The notes below the pieces were generated by a model. The model was not told where the DNA came from. It saw only the letters and a list, made by a program, of their open reading frames with translations, and searched no databases. From Anaerorhabdus sp036636695 (GTDB lineage Bacteria; Bacillota_I; Bacilli_A; Erysipelotrichales; Erysipelotrichaceae), in assembly GCF_036636695.1 (NCBI RefSeq), contig NZ_JAVWNW010000004.1: a stretch of DNA of 64,000 bases; one strand, given 5' to 3'. Below are positions 1 through 9,529 of the stretch, one piece after another (positions within the stretch are counted from its first letter, which is position 1; each line of letters begins with the position of its first letter). The position numbers and the translations under genes are program-made.

Positions 1-2
1 TT

Positions 3-302
3 ACAAGAATTACGGAATATAAGCATTTTACTCAAAAAGCTCCGAAAAATTTTACTTCTTTAGCATATGAGTATCCTGTTTTATATGATTATAAAGTATA
101 CAATTCAGAACCGTATTATCCAATCTTAACTGAAGAGAGTAATAAAATGTATTTGAAATATAAGAATGCATTGAATAGTATACCTAATTTATTCCTTGCT
201 GGTAGACTTTCTGATTTTAAGTATTACAACATGGATCAAACACTTGAAAGAGCTTTGAAAATTTGTTCTATGATTGAAAAATCTTGCGTTATTAAGACTT
301 AG
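3..302 (+). CDS. glf: UDP-galactopyranose mutase, C-terminal part
   Basis: The window opens inside this gene; about 99 C-terminal residues are present up to TAG at 300-302. UDP-galactopyranose mutase is a cytoplasmic flavoenzyme converting UDP-galactopyranose to UDP-galactofuranose for surface glycans. Seen: RITEYKHF near the start, EYP, the EPYYP segment, and FLAGRLSDFKYYNMDQ, all of which fit the family's conserved C-terminal region, where arginine and tyrosine residues contact the substrate and flavin. The reading frame is clean to its stop, so nothing in the visible part says it is broken, but the N-terminal FAD-binding half is outside the window. It implies galactofuranose in the polymer if the gene is whole. 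Confidence 0.85.
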   Translation, partial: TRITEYKHFTQKAPKNFTSLAYEYPVLYDYKVYNSEPYYPILTEESNKMYLKYKNALNSIPNLFLAGRLSDFKYYNMDQTLERALKICSMIEKSCVIKT

Positions 303-460
303 AAAAATTAATTAGTTGTGTAATTATCCATCGAACGTAGAATGTAACCAAGCGATTACAGAGATAATAGATAATCAATATATTTCAGAAAAAGTCAAAA
401 ATATCTTTGCAAGCATAGCGAAAAATCCTTAAATTTATTATAATTCAAGGAGAAAAATAT
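303..460 (+). other. Intergenic stretch with possible gene remnant
   Basis: No intact gene. One forward frame stays open for about 38 codons ending near 430 and reads like the tail of a longer protein, including ITEIIDNQYISEKVKNIF; its composition resembles the C-terminal helix of a sugar-processing enzyme or glycosyltransferase, but I cannot assign a family. It has no start codon or ribosome binding site, so it is best taken as a leftover of a deleted gene downstream of glf. Confidence 0.3.
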
Positions 461-682
461 ATGAAATTCAGAAAAGTAAAACTAATTTAAAATAATACGC
501 GAAAAACAATTGAAAACTATTTATAAAGTAAAAAATAAGATTACCCAAATTGTTGTAAGTAAAAATCCGCACTTTATAACAAGGCCTTTAAACTTTCATG
601 TGGTCGAAGTGAAATCAAAAAGCAAAATCATAAAAAATGGTTTTGTTTTTTTTGTGAACACCAAATAGATTATTTCTTATAA
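461..682 (+). pseudogene. Decayed ORF with zinc-ribbon-like cysteines
   Basis: An ATG with a good ribosome binding site (AAGGAG, about 448-453) opens a frame that soon hits stops at 488, and further ones, yet the same frame continues to give protein-like sequence to 680-682. After the stops it carries a PNCC pair and later FCFFCEH, spaced about 33 residues apart, as in the N-terminal zinc ribbons of ISL3-type and similar transposases. This reading is inference: the stretch is short and the stops are many. It may be the head of a transposase whose body was lost, sitting next to the oppositely oriented ISL3 remnant. Confidence 0.35.
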
Positions 683-1650
683 GGACCCCTAGGATCCATT
701 TTGTTTTTCTTAGAATGATATGGGGTATTTAAAGAAAAAGGAATGGTTTTATTGAAACAATAGAGAGCACGACACCTGAAATGTTGAAAATTCCTAACAC
801 CATTTGAAACAAGCTCAATCTTATCAATTCTTCCATTCATATTTTCCATAGGTCCATTACTTATTCTTCTGTTAGGCACAGTATGAAATGAATTAAGAAT
901 GTATTCTTTGTATTTAACTAACATGGCAGCTATAGAAATAAATTCTAAGATTTCAGACTTGACAAAGTCTTGAATCAAAACATCTAAGAAAGACCTAGCA
1001 TCGTTAATAGTGCAATGATTATTGAAATAAAGATAGCGAGAATAGAGTTTATGGGCAAGAGAAAGCTTTGTCTCAATATCGAGAATAAGGTTTAGGATTT
1101 GCCTATAGTTAACATAACGATTAAGCACATGGTTAAGTTTAGCCTTATTATCAAGATTGACATTTTTCTTAGTTAATAACCAATTCCATTTCTTAACTAA
1201 ATAATATTGTTGTTACTCAAACTATCTGATTTATCATGATCTAAATTTCGTTTAACTTTATTCATTGGTTTTACACGAATTCAATGAAAGCATGGAAGAT
1301 ATTTTCGATGACATGAAAACTATCAATACAAATAAGAGCATTAGGTAATTATGTAAGTATCGTGTTCTCAGCAATATCGATCATATCCATTGATACATAG
1401 TTAACAAGAGCTAGTTTTTCTTTAGGGATTGTATCGAAATATCGCTTTAAATCTTCTTTCTTTCGTGATGGTAAAACTTCAATTAAATCATCTTTATTCC
1501 AATCAATAAGAACACAGATATACCGTGATTTATAAAGAACCATAGAAATATGAATTTCATCAATACAAAGCACTTCAGGTAATTGAATACGATGAACAAA
1601 TAGGTTAGAATCAAAAATTTTAATAACTGTAGTAGGAATTTTTTTGTGTA
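670..1650 (-). pseudogene. ISL3-family transposase remnant
   Basis: Read on the minus strand, the piece from about 1650 down to 1349 carries LCIDEIHISM, the first catalytic Asp-Glu region of DDE transposases of the ISL3 type, followed by LIDW, a VLPSRKKEDL segment and VSMDMID, the next acidic motif. A stop lies at the end of that piece. Between 1349 and 1129 the frame still yields the CIDSFHVIENIF region but with several stops. The last part, 1128 to 670, carries SNGPMENMNGRIDKIE and GVRNFQHFRCR, the conserved C-terminal signature. The N-terminal zinc-ribbon/helix domain is missing beyond 1650. The element is therefore truncated and multiply interrupted, and cannot make an active transposase. 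Confidence 0.85.
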
Positions 1651-1652
1651 AA

Positions 1653-1680
1653 GTAGTCTATGGAATAATCCATAGACTAC
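1653..1680. repeat. Perfect 12-bp inverted repeat
   Basis: Arms GTAGTCTATGGA and TCCATAGACTAC flank a four-base loop (ATAA). There is no T tract on either side, so it is not a convincing intrinsic terminator. It sits exactly where recognisable ISL3 transposase sequence ends, and a related shorter palindrome (CCATA-GAT-TATGG) lies at about 1745-1760. Likely part of the decayed mobile element or a leftover junction. Confidence 0.6.
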
Positions 1681-1799
1681 TTAAAGGATAACAACAAAAC
1701 AAGGTAGATTAAAACACAATTTTTTTGTTATAGTGGTGAACAAACCATAGATTATGGCTAGATGTAAAATACTTGATTTGACTTTCTAAATTGTTATTT

Positions 1800-2054
1800 C
1801 TATGAAACCCAATGCTTATCAACATGAGTATGCTTAGTAATCCATTGATTGTAGCTACATACTGCCCATGGCAAGTAAAGTCCACAAGTAATTACAGTTA
1901 AGATAAATAGTAATATGAACTTACCTAAAAATTGTAAACCAGTACCGTCAAATGACATACGGTTACCGGAGATTATACTATGTTTGGCAGACCAATTTTC
2001 CATCATAGCACTACACCAAGGAAATGCTATGGAGCAAGGCTTTAATCTATCTTT
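1800..2054 (-). pseudogene. DUF898-type membrane protein fragment
   Basis: The minus strand encodes GNRMSFDGTGLQFLGKFI, a hydrophobic helix, then ITCGLYLPWA and WITKHTHVD, ending at a stop at 1800-1802. This matches the repeat unit of DUF898/YjgN-like membrane proteins, which have the pattern RRLxFDGTGxxL-helix-GIYxPW-HTH. An ATG occurs at 2006, but the frame is open for 16 codons further upstream, with an FPW...MMENWSAKH stretch that is the end of the preceding repeat; no start exists there before a stop at 2055-2057. So this is the C-terminal part of a longer gene that has lost its front. No function is assigned to the family. Confidence 0.6.
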
Positions 2055-2301
2055 TTAATTGTGTCTACTTTTTGTTTACAACTTCATCCGGTGTTCTTGC
2101 TTTTGTTTTCCAAATAAATCGCCCCCTAAGCTTCAACAAAGACTTGAACCTATATAAATCGACAATTCTATGGATTAACTATCGATGTATATAAAATATT
2201 GATATTTTAATAATAAATGTTATTTCACTTATCAAAATTATAACATGGTTTTGGATAAAAGTAGATTTATATAATAGAATGTTAAAAAACAGATGAAACA
2301 G

Positions 2302-2319
2302 AAATAAGTATACTTATTT
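2302..2319. promoter_or_regulatory. 18-base perfect palindrome, candidate operator
   Basis: AAATAAGTATACTTATTT is a perfect palindrome with no spacer. It lies about 25 bases upstream of the candidate -10 at 2347-2352, just outside the -35 position, a usual place for an activator or repressor dimer. No regulator gene is in the window. AT-rich DNA makes chance palindromes more likely, so this is tentative. Confidence 0.35.
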
Positions 2320-2343
2320 AAAGAGTTTTTTACGAGTGAGATA

Positions 2344-2352
2344 TGGTACAAT
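2344..2352 (+). promoter_or_regulatory. Extended -10 promoter for 2389 gene
   Basis: TGGTACAAT fits the extended -10 consensus TGnTATAAT with one mismatch and lies 36 bases before the ATG at 2389, leaving room for a short leader and the SD GGGGGGAG. No good -35 hexamer is visible, as is common for extended -10 promoters. Confidence 0.4.
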
Positions 2353-2388
2353 TATCAAGTAATTGATTGATGGGGGGAGAGAATTACA

Positions 2389-4398
2389 ATGAAGAAAGCT
2401 GTGAGGATGTTTTTAATAATATTTGGAATCGCAATTATTATTGAATTTGGATTATTCAATTTTAGACATTGGGAATCACGTTTTTTTAAACATATCGAAC
2501 CTACATACATTTTGAAATTATCTGAGGGTATTTATAATAATGGGGATGGTACATTTACCATTCTTCCTGATAGTGAGCAAATAATTACTATTGAAAATAT
2601 AAATCAAGATGTTAAGAATATTCGAATGAATCTTTCGGTAATTGAACCAGATTGGATTAATACATTTTCATCAAATATTTTGATTAGTGATGAAGGAAAT
2701 GAACACTATTATAATGCAGGACAACACTTGACTGTTAATGGTGATGCTCGAACAATGGTTGAGCGTATTCATACGTTTGGAAACTTGAATAATATGAAAA
2801 TACAGTTAAACCTAGATCCTTATACTAAAATAGTATTTAATGATATTAGTTTTAATCAAAGAGTACCATTATCTTTATCCTTAGGAAGATTTATTGTTGT
2901 TTTTAGTATTTTATCTTTATTCTATTTATTTAAAAGTAAGTCAAAAATATACCAAGCTAAACTACCTGAACGATTGAAAAAGATTGTTGTGTGGGGAATC
3001 ATATTAGTACAGATAACAATATTTACAGGTATTTGTGGTACTAACCCAGCTATTATGCATGGACAATATGATCATTTTAAAGAATATCCCAAACTTGCAG
3101 TCGCTTTTACTAAAGGTAATCTATACTTGGATGATGAACCAAGTAAAGGTTTAATGGAGTTATCAAATCCTTATGACTCTCAGTTAAGAATCGAAAAAGA
3201 TGTTGATTATTTGTGGGATTATGTTTATTTTGAAGGGAAATACTATGTATATTTCGGTGCTGGGCCAGTACTTCTATATTATTTGCCATACTATTTGGTT
3301 ACGGGTAATGAACTACCTAATTATATTGCAATTATTTTTTCATTGATTTTATTTATTATTTTCACTCATTTGCTTTTGCTGAAAATCGCAGAGAAATATT
3401 TTCCAAAAATACCTTTTCCTTTACCTTCACTTTTAAGTGTAGTTACTGTATTTAGTAGTGGAGCATTTTATATTGCACATAAACCAGATAGTTACTCAGT
3501 TCCAATAATCACTGGGTTAGCTTTTATGACCATGGGAGTATACTTTTGGCTTGATTCAAAAGAAAAAGAACGTATTCATAATGGTAAAGTAATTTTTGGC
3601 TCTTTTTGTATGGCTTTTGTACTATTTTGTCGTCCTCAATTAATTTTAATGGCTTTTGTTGCTATTCCATTGTTTTGGCAGGAATTATGTACACTTAAAA
3701 CAAATGGAAAGAACCGATTGAGTTTTACTTTAGCGTTATTACCATTTTTGATATTGGGACTAATACTTGCTTACTATAATTATGCTCGCTTTGGTTCACC
3801 GTTTGATTTTGGTGCTAATTATAATTTAACTACTAATGATATGACAAGAAGAGGAATTGAATTTGATCGAAACTTCGATGGTTTTTTTAAATATTTAATT
3901 GAATTACCAATTATTTCTAATGTATTTCCATTCTTACATCCAACAATTTTTCACTCTAATTATATAGGTTTAACTATCTATGAAAGTACTTATGGTGGTT
4001 TATTTACATCAAATATTATCCTTTTGATTAATTTATTTGTTTTCAAAATAAAGAATTTATTCAGAAGAAAAGAATTATATTATACATGTCTTGTTTTGTT
4101 GATTTCAGGACTGATTATTGTTTTTATGGATATTCAGATGGCAGGTATATTACAACGATATTTCTCTGATTTTGCATTCTTTTTCTTCTTATCTGCAGTT
4201 TTGCTATTATATGCAATATTTGATAAATATGCTGATAAAAAATGGATAACATTTGTTTATTTTATGGTATTTATTCTTGGTTTGTTGTCAATAGGATATA
4301 ACTTTTTGTTTTTTTTAATAACAGATCAAACCAATATATCTATACATAACCCAGATTTATATTATAATTTATATAGTGTGTTACAATGGTGGAGATAA
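2389..4398 (+). CDS. GT-C-like polytopic membrane protein, 669 aa
   Basis: A large membrane protein without a firm family name. It has an N-terminal membrane helix (residues about 5-24), an extracellular domain of roughly 140 residues, then about ten further helices. The segment around residues 285-302 (YYVYFGAGPVLLYYLPYY), with an acidic WDY just before it, is a recurring signature of GT39/GT-C-like proteins in Gram-positive polysaccharide loci. These enzymes usually take sugars from polyprenyl phosphate carriers and transfer them outside the membrane. The neighbour 17 bases downstream (4415) is a polyprenyl-phosphate sugar synthase, which supports a donor/acceptor pair. The start is set by the strong SD GGGGGGAG about 9 bases upstream. 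Role in decoration is inferred. Confidence 0.8.
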   Translation: MKKAVRMFLIIFGIAIIIEFGLFNFRHWESRFFKHIEPTYILKLSEGIYNNGDGTFTILPDSEQIITIENINQDVKNIRMNLSVIEPDWINTFSSNILISDEGNEHYYNAGQHLTVNGDARTMVERIHTFGNLNNMKIQLNLDPYTKIVFNDISFNQRVPLSLSLGRFIVVFSILSLFYLFKSKSKIYQAKLPERLKKIVVWGIILVQITIFTGICGTNPAIMHGQYDHFKEYPKLAVAFTKGNLYLDDEPSKGLMELSNPYDSQLRIEKDVDYLWDYVYFEGKYYVYFGAGPVLLYYLPYYLVTGNELPNYIAIIFSLILFIIFTHLLLLKIAEKYFPKIPFPLPSLLSVVTVFSSGAFYIAHKPDSYSVPIITGLAFMTMGVYFWLDSKEKERIHNGKVIFGSFCMAFVLFCRPQLILMAFVAIPLFWQELCTLKTNGKNRLSFTLALLPFLILGLILAYYNYARFGSPFDFGANYNLTTNDMTRRGIEFDRNFDGFFKYLIELPIISNVFPFLHPTIFHSNYIGLTIYESTYGGLFTSNIILLINLFVFKIKNLFRRKELYYTCLVLLISGLIIVFMDIQMAGILQRYFSDFAFFFFLSAVLLLYAIFDKYADKKWITFVYFMVFILGLLSIGYNFLFFLITDQTNISIHNPDLYYNLYSVLQWWR

Positions 4399-4414
4399 TT
4401 TAGAGGGGGATACA

Positions 4415-5341
4415 ATGAAAATTGCTGTTTTAGTACCGTGTTACAATGAAGAGTTGACTGTAGAAAAAGTCGTTTTTGATTTCAAGGCTGCATGTCCAGA
4501 AGCAGATATTTATGTGTATGATAATAATTCAAAAGATAAAACAAATGAATTAGCTGTTAAAGCTGGTGCAATTGTAAGAAGTGAATATCGACAAGGAAAA
4601 GGAAATGTTGTACGATCTATGTTTAGGGATATTGATGCCGATGTTTACATATTAGTTGATGGTGATGATACCTATCCAGCTGATGAGGTGCAAAAACTAA
4701 TAAATCCTATTATCAATCAAAATGCTGATATGGTTATTGGAGATCGCTTAAGTAACGGAACTTATTTTGAAGAGAATAAGAGAGGGTTCCATGGATTCGG
4801 GAATAATTTAGTTAGAAATCTAATCAACAGTTTATTTAATAGTAATATTAACGACATCATGACAGGATATAGAGCATATAGTAAAAAGTTTGTAAAATGC
4901 ATGCCTATCATGAGTGAAGGCTTCCAAATAGAGACGGAAATGACGATATTCTCGCTTGTTTATGGCATGAATGTAGTTGAAGTACCAATTACATACAGAG
5001 ATCGTCCAGAAGGCTCTGAATCGAAGCTAAATACGTTCTCTGATGGATTGAAAGTATTAATTACATTGTTTAATCTATTCAAAAACTACCGCCCATTTCT
5101 TTTCTTTGGAATAATATCGCTTATTTTCGGCTTTATCGGATTTTTAACAGGATTACCTGTTTTAATTGAATTTTTTGAAACAGCATTTATTACAAAAATA
5201 CCTTCAGCTATTCTAGCTGCAGGATTATTCATTATTGCGTTCATACTATTTGTAGTTGGAATTATGTTGGATTCATTGAAAAATCAAACACAATTATTAT
5301 TTCAAATGCACGTAAATGAGTTTATTAGAAACAATCAATAA
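4415..5341 (+). CDS. GT2 polyprenyl-phosphate sugar synthase
   Basis: 308 residues. Family 2 glycosyltransferase of the dolichol/undecaprenyl-phosphate mannose or glucose synthase type, which loads a sugar from a nucleotide donor on to undecaprenyl phosphate at the cytoplasmic face. Seen: LVPCYNEE at the N-terminus, YDNNSKDKT, DGDDTYP as the metal-binding DxD region, a GYRAYS motif typical of this branch, and two C-terminal membrane helices (about 228-250 and 263-285). An in-frame start exists upstream at 4376 inside the previous gene, but the ATG at 4415 follows the SD GAGGGGGA and begins exactly at the family N-terminus. It probably feeds the membrane transferase at 2389. Confidence 0.9.
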   Translation: MKIAVLVPCYNEELTVEKVVFDFKAACPEADIYVYDNNSKDKTNELAVKAGAIVRSEYRQGKGNVVRSMFRDIDADVYILVDGDDTYPADEVQKLINPIINQNADMVIGDRLSNGTYFEENKRGFHGFGNNLVRNLINSLFNSNINDIMTGYRAYSKKFVKCMPIMSEGFQIETEMTIFSLVYGMNVVEVPITYRDRPEGSESKLNTFSDGLKVLITLFNLFKNYRPFLFFGIISLIFGFIGFLTGLPVLIEFFETAFITKIPSAILAAGLFIIAFILFVVGIMLDSLKNQTQLLFQMHVNEFIRNNQ

Positions 5342-5355
5342 TAAGGAAACCAAAC

Positions 5356-6285
5356 ATGAAACTATCTTTTGTTATTCCATGTTACAATTCGGAGAATTCA
5401 ATCGAAGGTGTTGTAAATGACATAATGCTTGCGACGAAAGAAGATTACATCAATATTCATGATTTTGAGGTAATTTGTGTCGATGATGGCTCGCATAATC
5501 AAACTATTAAAATATTAAAAACTATTTCAAATCAGTATAATAATGTTCGATATATTTCATTCTCAAAGAATTTTGGACAAGATTCAGCATTATTAGCAGG
5601 ATTAAGAGAAACATGTGGAGATTTTGTAGTGACATTAGATGACGATAGACAAAACTCACCTTTTGAAGTTAGAAAGATGCTAGCAAAAATAGAGTCTAAA
5701 GATGACGATGTTTTTTTGCAAAGTATATGCATAAGAAACACTTATTTTTTAGAAACATGTTTAGCAAAGTAAATGATTTAATGGCTGAAAAACTTATTTC
5801 AAAACCTAAAGGATTATATGTAGGTTCATTTTGTATTATGAAAAGATATGTAGTAAATCAAATTGTAAATTATGAAAACCCATCCCCATATTTAAGAGGA
5901 CTAATTCTTCAAACTACATTACATTAGTAATGCTGATGTTGAACATAAGAAAAGAGAGGTTGGAGAATCTATTTATACATTTAAATCATTATTTCGATTA
6001 TGGTTAAACGGATTCACAGAGTTCTCAATTAAACCTATAAGAATTTCAATGGCTTTGGGGTTAATTGCATCTTTTATTAGCTTATTATTGATTGTTTGTG
6101 CAGTTATTATTAAAATATTAAAACCAAACATGGACATAGGTTGGGCAAGTAGATTTTGTGCAATTTCATTTTTTGGAGGCATTATTTTACTTGTGTTAGG
6201 CATTTTAAGAGAATATGTAGGACGAACATATATTTGCATAAATCGCACACCTCAATATGTAATTCGAAAGAAAAAAACAAACTAA
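5356..6285 (+). pseudogene. Frameshifted GtrB-like GT2
   Basis: Three consecutive pieces in different frames assemble into one bactoprenol-phosphate glucosyltransferase (GtrB) of about 310 residues: residues with FVIPCYNSE, VDDGSHNQT and LDDDRQNSP (5356 to about 5710), then FAKYMHKKHLFFRN...MAEKL (about 5712-5920), then EVGESIYTFKSLF...FTEFSIKPIR and two helices ending in REYVGRTY (about 5922-6285). The first shift falls on a run of seven T at 5711-5717, the second at about 5920. All the domains are still readable, so the damage is recent. As written it gives a truncated, inactive protein. It would have worked with the broken membrane protein just downstream. Confidence 0.85.
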
Positions 6286-6346
6286 GAAAATAAATGATCT
6301 AGTATTACACCAAAAAAACTACAAAAAAATAATAGGAGTAAAAGAA

Positions 6347-8278
6347 ATGTTTAAAATAGTTTTTATGGTATCTATACTAGTTTTAATTTTTTCAGGATTA
6401 GGTGTTTTTATTTTAAATAAACTTAAAATTGAAAATTAATTATTTAGTGTACCGATTGGTTTTGTGGCATTTTTTACTGTAATGCAATTATGCTATTATC
6501 TAATTCAGTTGTTAAACGGACCATTTACCCTCATTATTTTTGTGAGTTTAGTACTCCTAGGAATTTCTTTTTTGATTACGATAATAAATATAAAAAAGGT
6601 TATTAAGAAGCTGTTGAAAGTTGAGACCATTTTTGTCATCCTTTCCTTGTTAGTATTCTTTTTTGTATTCTATAATTGTTTCATTGACATTGAGTTTTCA
6701 GATGCCCCAATGTATTTAAATTACATTTCTCAGAACATAAATAATAAACATATTAATTTATTCAATTTATATACAGGTTTAGTTGGTGCAGAATGGGATA
6801 GTTTATATTTATATCAAGGATACTACCATTTTACATCTTTTCTGTGTTGGTTAATCAATATACCACACTATCTATTCAATAGTACTGGTTATGTTGAGAA
6901 TATTGCGATATCTACATGGAGCATGGGAATGCTCTACAATATCTTGAGTAGTATGGTATTTATCAGTATCATTAAGTATTTTAAATGGGAAAATAAAGTT
7001 ATTGAGTATTCAGTATTAATATTTACCTTGTTCTTTAGTAACTTCTACTATTTGCGAATAGCATTTTCTTTTTATGGTAATATGTTTCGTACTCTATTAA
7101 TAACTTTATTGATATTCTTGATATATCAGTGGGCAAAAGAAGAAAAAGATCAATTAAAATATTTATTTGTATTAGTTGTAGCTGCAGGATTAGCTTGTTC
7201 AAGTAGCTTTTTATTCATTTCATTTACAGTTTTGTTTAACTGCTTATTTATTCATCAGTAAAAAAGAGAATGCATTTAGAGATATGGGTCTCATTGTAAG
7301 CCCAATTGCACTTTATACAACAGTCATGTTTTGCAAATCAAATGTAATCATCGGTATTATTTTAGAAATTATCTTTCTTGTCTATTATGTTGGAAATAAT
7401 TGGAAATTTATTAAAACAATTATTGATAAAATAGAAGAATTATTATACAAAAGTATGACATGGTAAAAGATTACACGTTTAGGTATTCTGGAATTATTGA
7501 TAATGTGTTGAATGTTATTCGATGGATTGGATTAATTATATTCATAAAATTTTCTACTTCAAGAGAAAATAAATTTATAAGCGACATGTTTTTACTTGTC
7601 GTTTTCTTCTTCTTAAATCCTTTATGTACAACTGGTTTAGCATACACAATAGCTTCAAACGTATTTTATCGAAATATAGAAGTGTTATTTAATCCATTTA
7701 CTGAATGTTTAATTATTTGGTTTATGCTGGATAAGTTAAACAAGAAAACAGTTGTTTCTACCTCAATTTGTTTCATATTAATTGGTTCAACAGTTCTAGG
7801 ATATCTATTGTCTTGGGTGGATAGTTCAGAAGGGTTATATACATTCTATATAAATGGTGATAAAGTAACAGATCCGATCTTAAAAATTGAAAAAAAAGAA
7901 GTTGAAGTCATAAAAATATTACAGGAAGAATTGAGTAAACAAGACATGACCTCTCAACCCATTGTCATTATTCAAGCTACTGATTTAGGAACTTTTGTTC
8001 CAAATGTTTATCAACCACCAGTGACTATAAGAGATTATTACTATCAACATGATCGGCTTGATTGGAATTTCTACGAGGTAGTACGTAAGCATTATCCTTG
8101 GCAAGAGTCAGTAGGGACACCTTTCGATGACACATGTATGTATCTTGAAAGGTATAATGTTGATTACTTGATTATCAAATATTGGGAGAACCCTGAATTT
8201 GATAAGGCAAGTGATGCTTGTGCAGCGACACTATTCGAAGGATCGGATTTTAAATTAAAGATTATTAAGAATAAATAG
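6347..8278 (+). pseudogene. Broken GacL-position GT-C-like protein
   Basis: ATG at 6347 follows the SD TAGGAG. The frame meets TAA at 6437-6439, resumes in the same frame, shifts at about 7255, and shifts back at about 7455, then runs to 8278. The assembled product resembles the intact protein at 49631-51685: same N-terminal helix followed by FSVPIGFVAFF (compare FSTPLGFLALL), an acidic loop with DAPMYLNYI, LYLYQGYYHF (compare VIYSYQGYFIF), and a C-terminal soluble tail with CMYLERYNVDYLI. It is therefore a decayed paralogue. Three lesions make a sequencing error less likely here than for a single-lesion gene. Confidence 0.8.
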
Positions 8279-8494
8279 GTTGTTTTTTATTTCTTCCTTT
8301 ATGATTATTTCCAAATTTAAAATGTTTTGCTTAAAAAGTAAGACTACTTATCATAGTCAAAACCAAAATTCATGTCTAGAATTTAAGGTTGATTTGTTAC
8401 TTAACTGTTTGATAAGGCGAATCTCACTCAAAACAATTTGGGCAATCTTCTTTTATACTCATATACTTTACTATTTTTTATTTATATCAAAGAA

Positions 8495-9529
8495 TTACTT
8501 CGAAAATTTTGATTTTAAAAAAAACAAAAAATTTCTTAATCTTTTTCCGAAAAAAAATAAACAGGTGAAAATAGCAACTTTAAAGCAAGCAAATATTTTA
8601 AACTTCAATATTTTCATCAAGGTATAATTAAGTCCATCATTTCTTGTGATATTTTTAAACTCATCACTTTGGAGCCTTAAAACAAGTAATTTTTTTGCGT
8701 GAAAAGAGAAATCAGACCCTTTACGATACATATTGCTTATAAATCCTAATTTGTCTATATCACGCATCTTTTTAAGAAAATTCAAATCATCTTCTGTTTT
8801 TAAGTCATATTTTTTGAATAGATCTGCATAGTACTTTTCTAAAATATTACATCTATCTTCGTTGTTTGCTATAAAACAATGTGATAAAGATTGAGGATTA
8901 TACTGAATATAGTTGTAATAAGCTTTATTTATTATTCCAAAATTATCAGTAATTAGAAAAGTTTCCAAATTGAATTGTAAATCCTCACCTGATGTAAACT
9001 CAGGATACTCTATATTTTCTATTATTTTTCTTTTATATATCTTATTCCATGTTGCATTTAGTAAACCACTATTAAGCAAAATTCGAAATGCTTCAGTTTT
9101 ATTTCCAACTGAAGATTTTAATTGTTCTTTACAATTAATAGAATATTCTCTCTTATACTTTTCATAGATAACGTTCATTCCGAATATACATACATCTAAA
9201 TCGTTATCTTCGATAAAAGTGATTACTTCTTTTAACATTTCTAACTCAACATAGTCATCACTGTCTATGAATTGTATATACTCACCCTTGGCAAGTTTCT
9301 TTCCTTTATTTCTACAATAAGAAACACCCATATTTTTTTCCAAATTTATTAACTTAATTCTAGAATCATCTATAGTTTTAACTACTTCAATTGTTTTATC
9401 AGAAGAACAGTCATTCAAAACTATAACTTCTAAATTTTTATAACTTTGATTAATTACACTCTGAATACATCTTTTTATAGTGTTTTCAGAATTGTATGCG
9501 GGAATGATAACTGAAACTAAACTATCCAT
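8495..9529 (-). CDS. GT2 glycosyltransferase
   Basis: 344 residues, GT-A fold family 2. It shows SVIIPAYNSE at the N-terminus, NDCSSDKT (nucleotide binding), DSDDY (metal-binding DxD) and SGEDLQF (the ED general-base region), then a C-terminal basic helical tail that may bind the membrane. Expected role: transfer of one sugar from a nucleotide donor to the lipid-linked repeat unit. The ATG at 9529 is preferred over one five codons upstream because GAGAGG lies 7 bases before it. It is the only glycosyltransferase of the first half on the minus strand, transcribed away from the 10591 group, so it has its own promoter. Substrate unknown. Confidence 0.9.
   Translation of the reverse strand: MDSLVSVIIPAYNSENTIKRCIQSVINQSYKNLEVIVLNDCSSDKTIEVVKTIDDSRIKLINLEKNMGVSYCRNKGKKLAKGEYIQFIDSDDYVELEMLKEVITFIEDNDLDVCIFGMNVIYEKYKREYSINCKEQLKSSVGNKTEAFRILLNSGLLNATWNKIYKRKIIENIEYPEFTSGEDLQFNLETFLITDNFGIINKAYYNYIQYNPQSLSHCFIANNEDRCNILEKYYADLFKKYDLKTEDDLNFLKKMRDIDKLGFISNMYRKGSDFSFHAKKLLVLRLQSDEFKNITRNDGLNYTLMKILKFKIFACFKVAIFTCLFFFGKRLRNFLFFLKSKFSK

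Larger units (their letters stand above)
2055..2388. other. Gene-free region upstream of 2389
   Basis: About 330 bases without a supported gene. It holds an 18-base perfect palindrome and an extended -10 promoter (listed separately) that probably drive the 2389 transcription unit. The first 80 bases look like further debris of the DUF898 fragment; I see no other structure. Confidence 0.5.

Noticed and set aside
1653..1680. Perfect hairpin as transcription terminator
   Set aside because: No T tract on either side and no intact gene ends there; kept only as a repeat.
2055..2140. N-terminal part of the DUF898 gene
   Set aside because: No frame joins the fragment; stops occur at once upstream of 2054, and no family motif could be read.
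8280..8627. Forward 115-codon ORF with several aromatic/basic stretches
   Set aside because: About half of it is antisense to the well-supported GT2 gene at 8495-9529, it has no SD, and its Lys/Phe/Asn-rich composition is what the reverse of an AT-rich gene gives.
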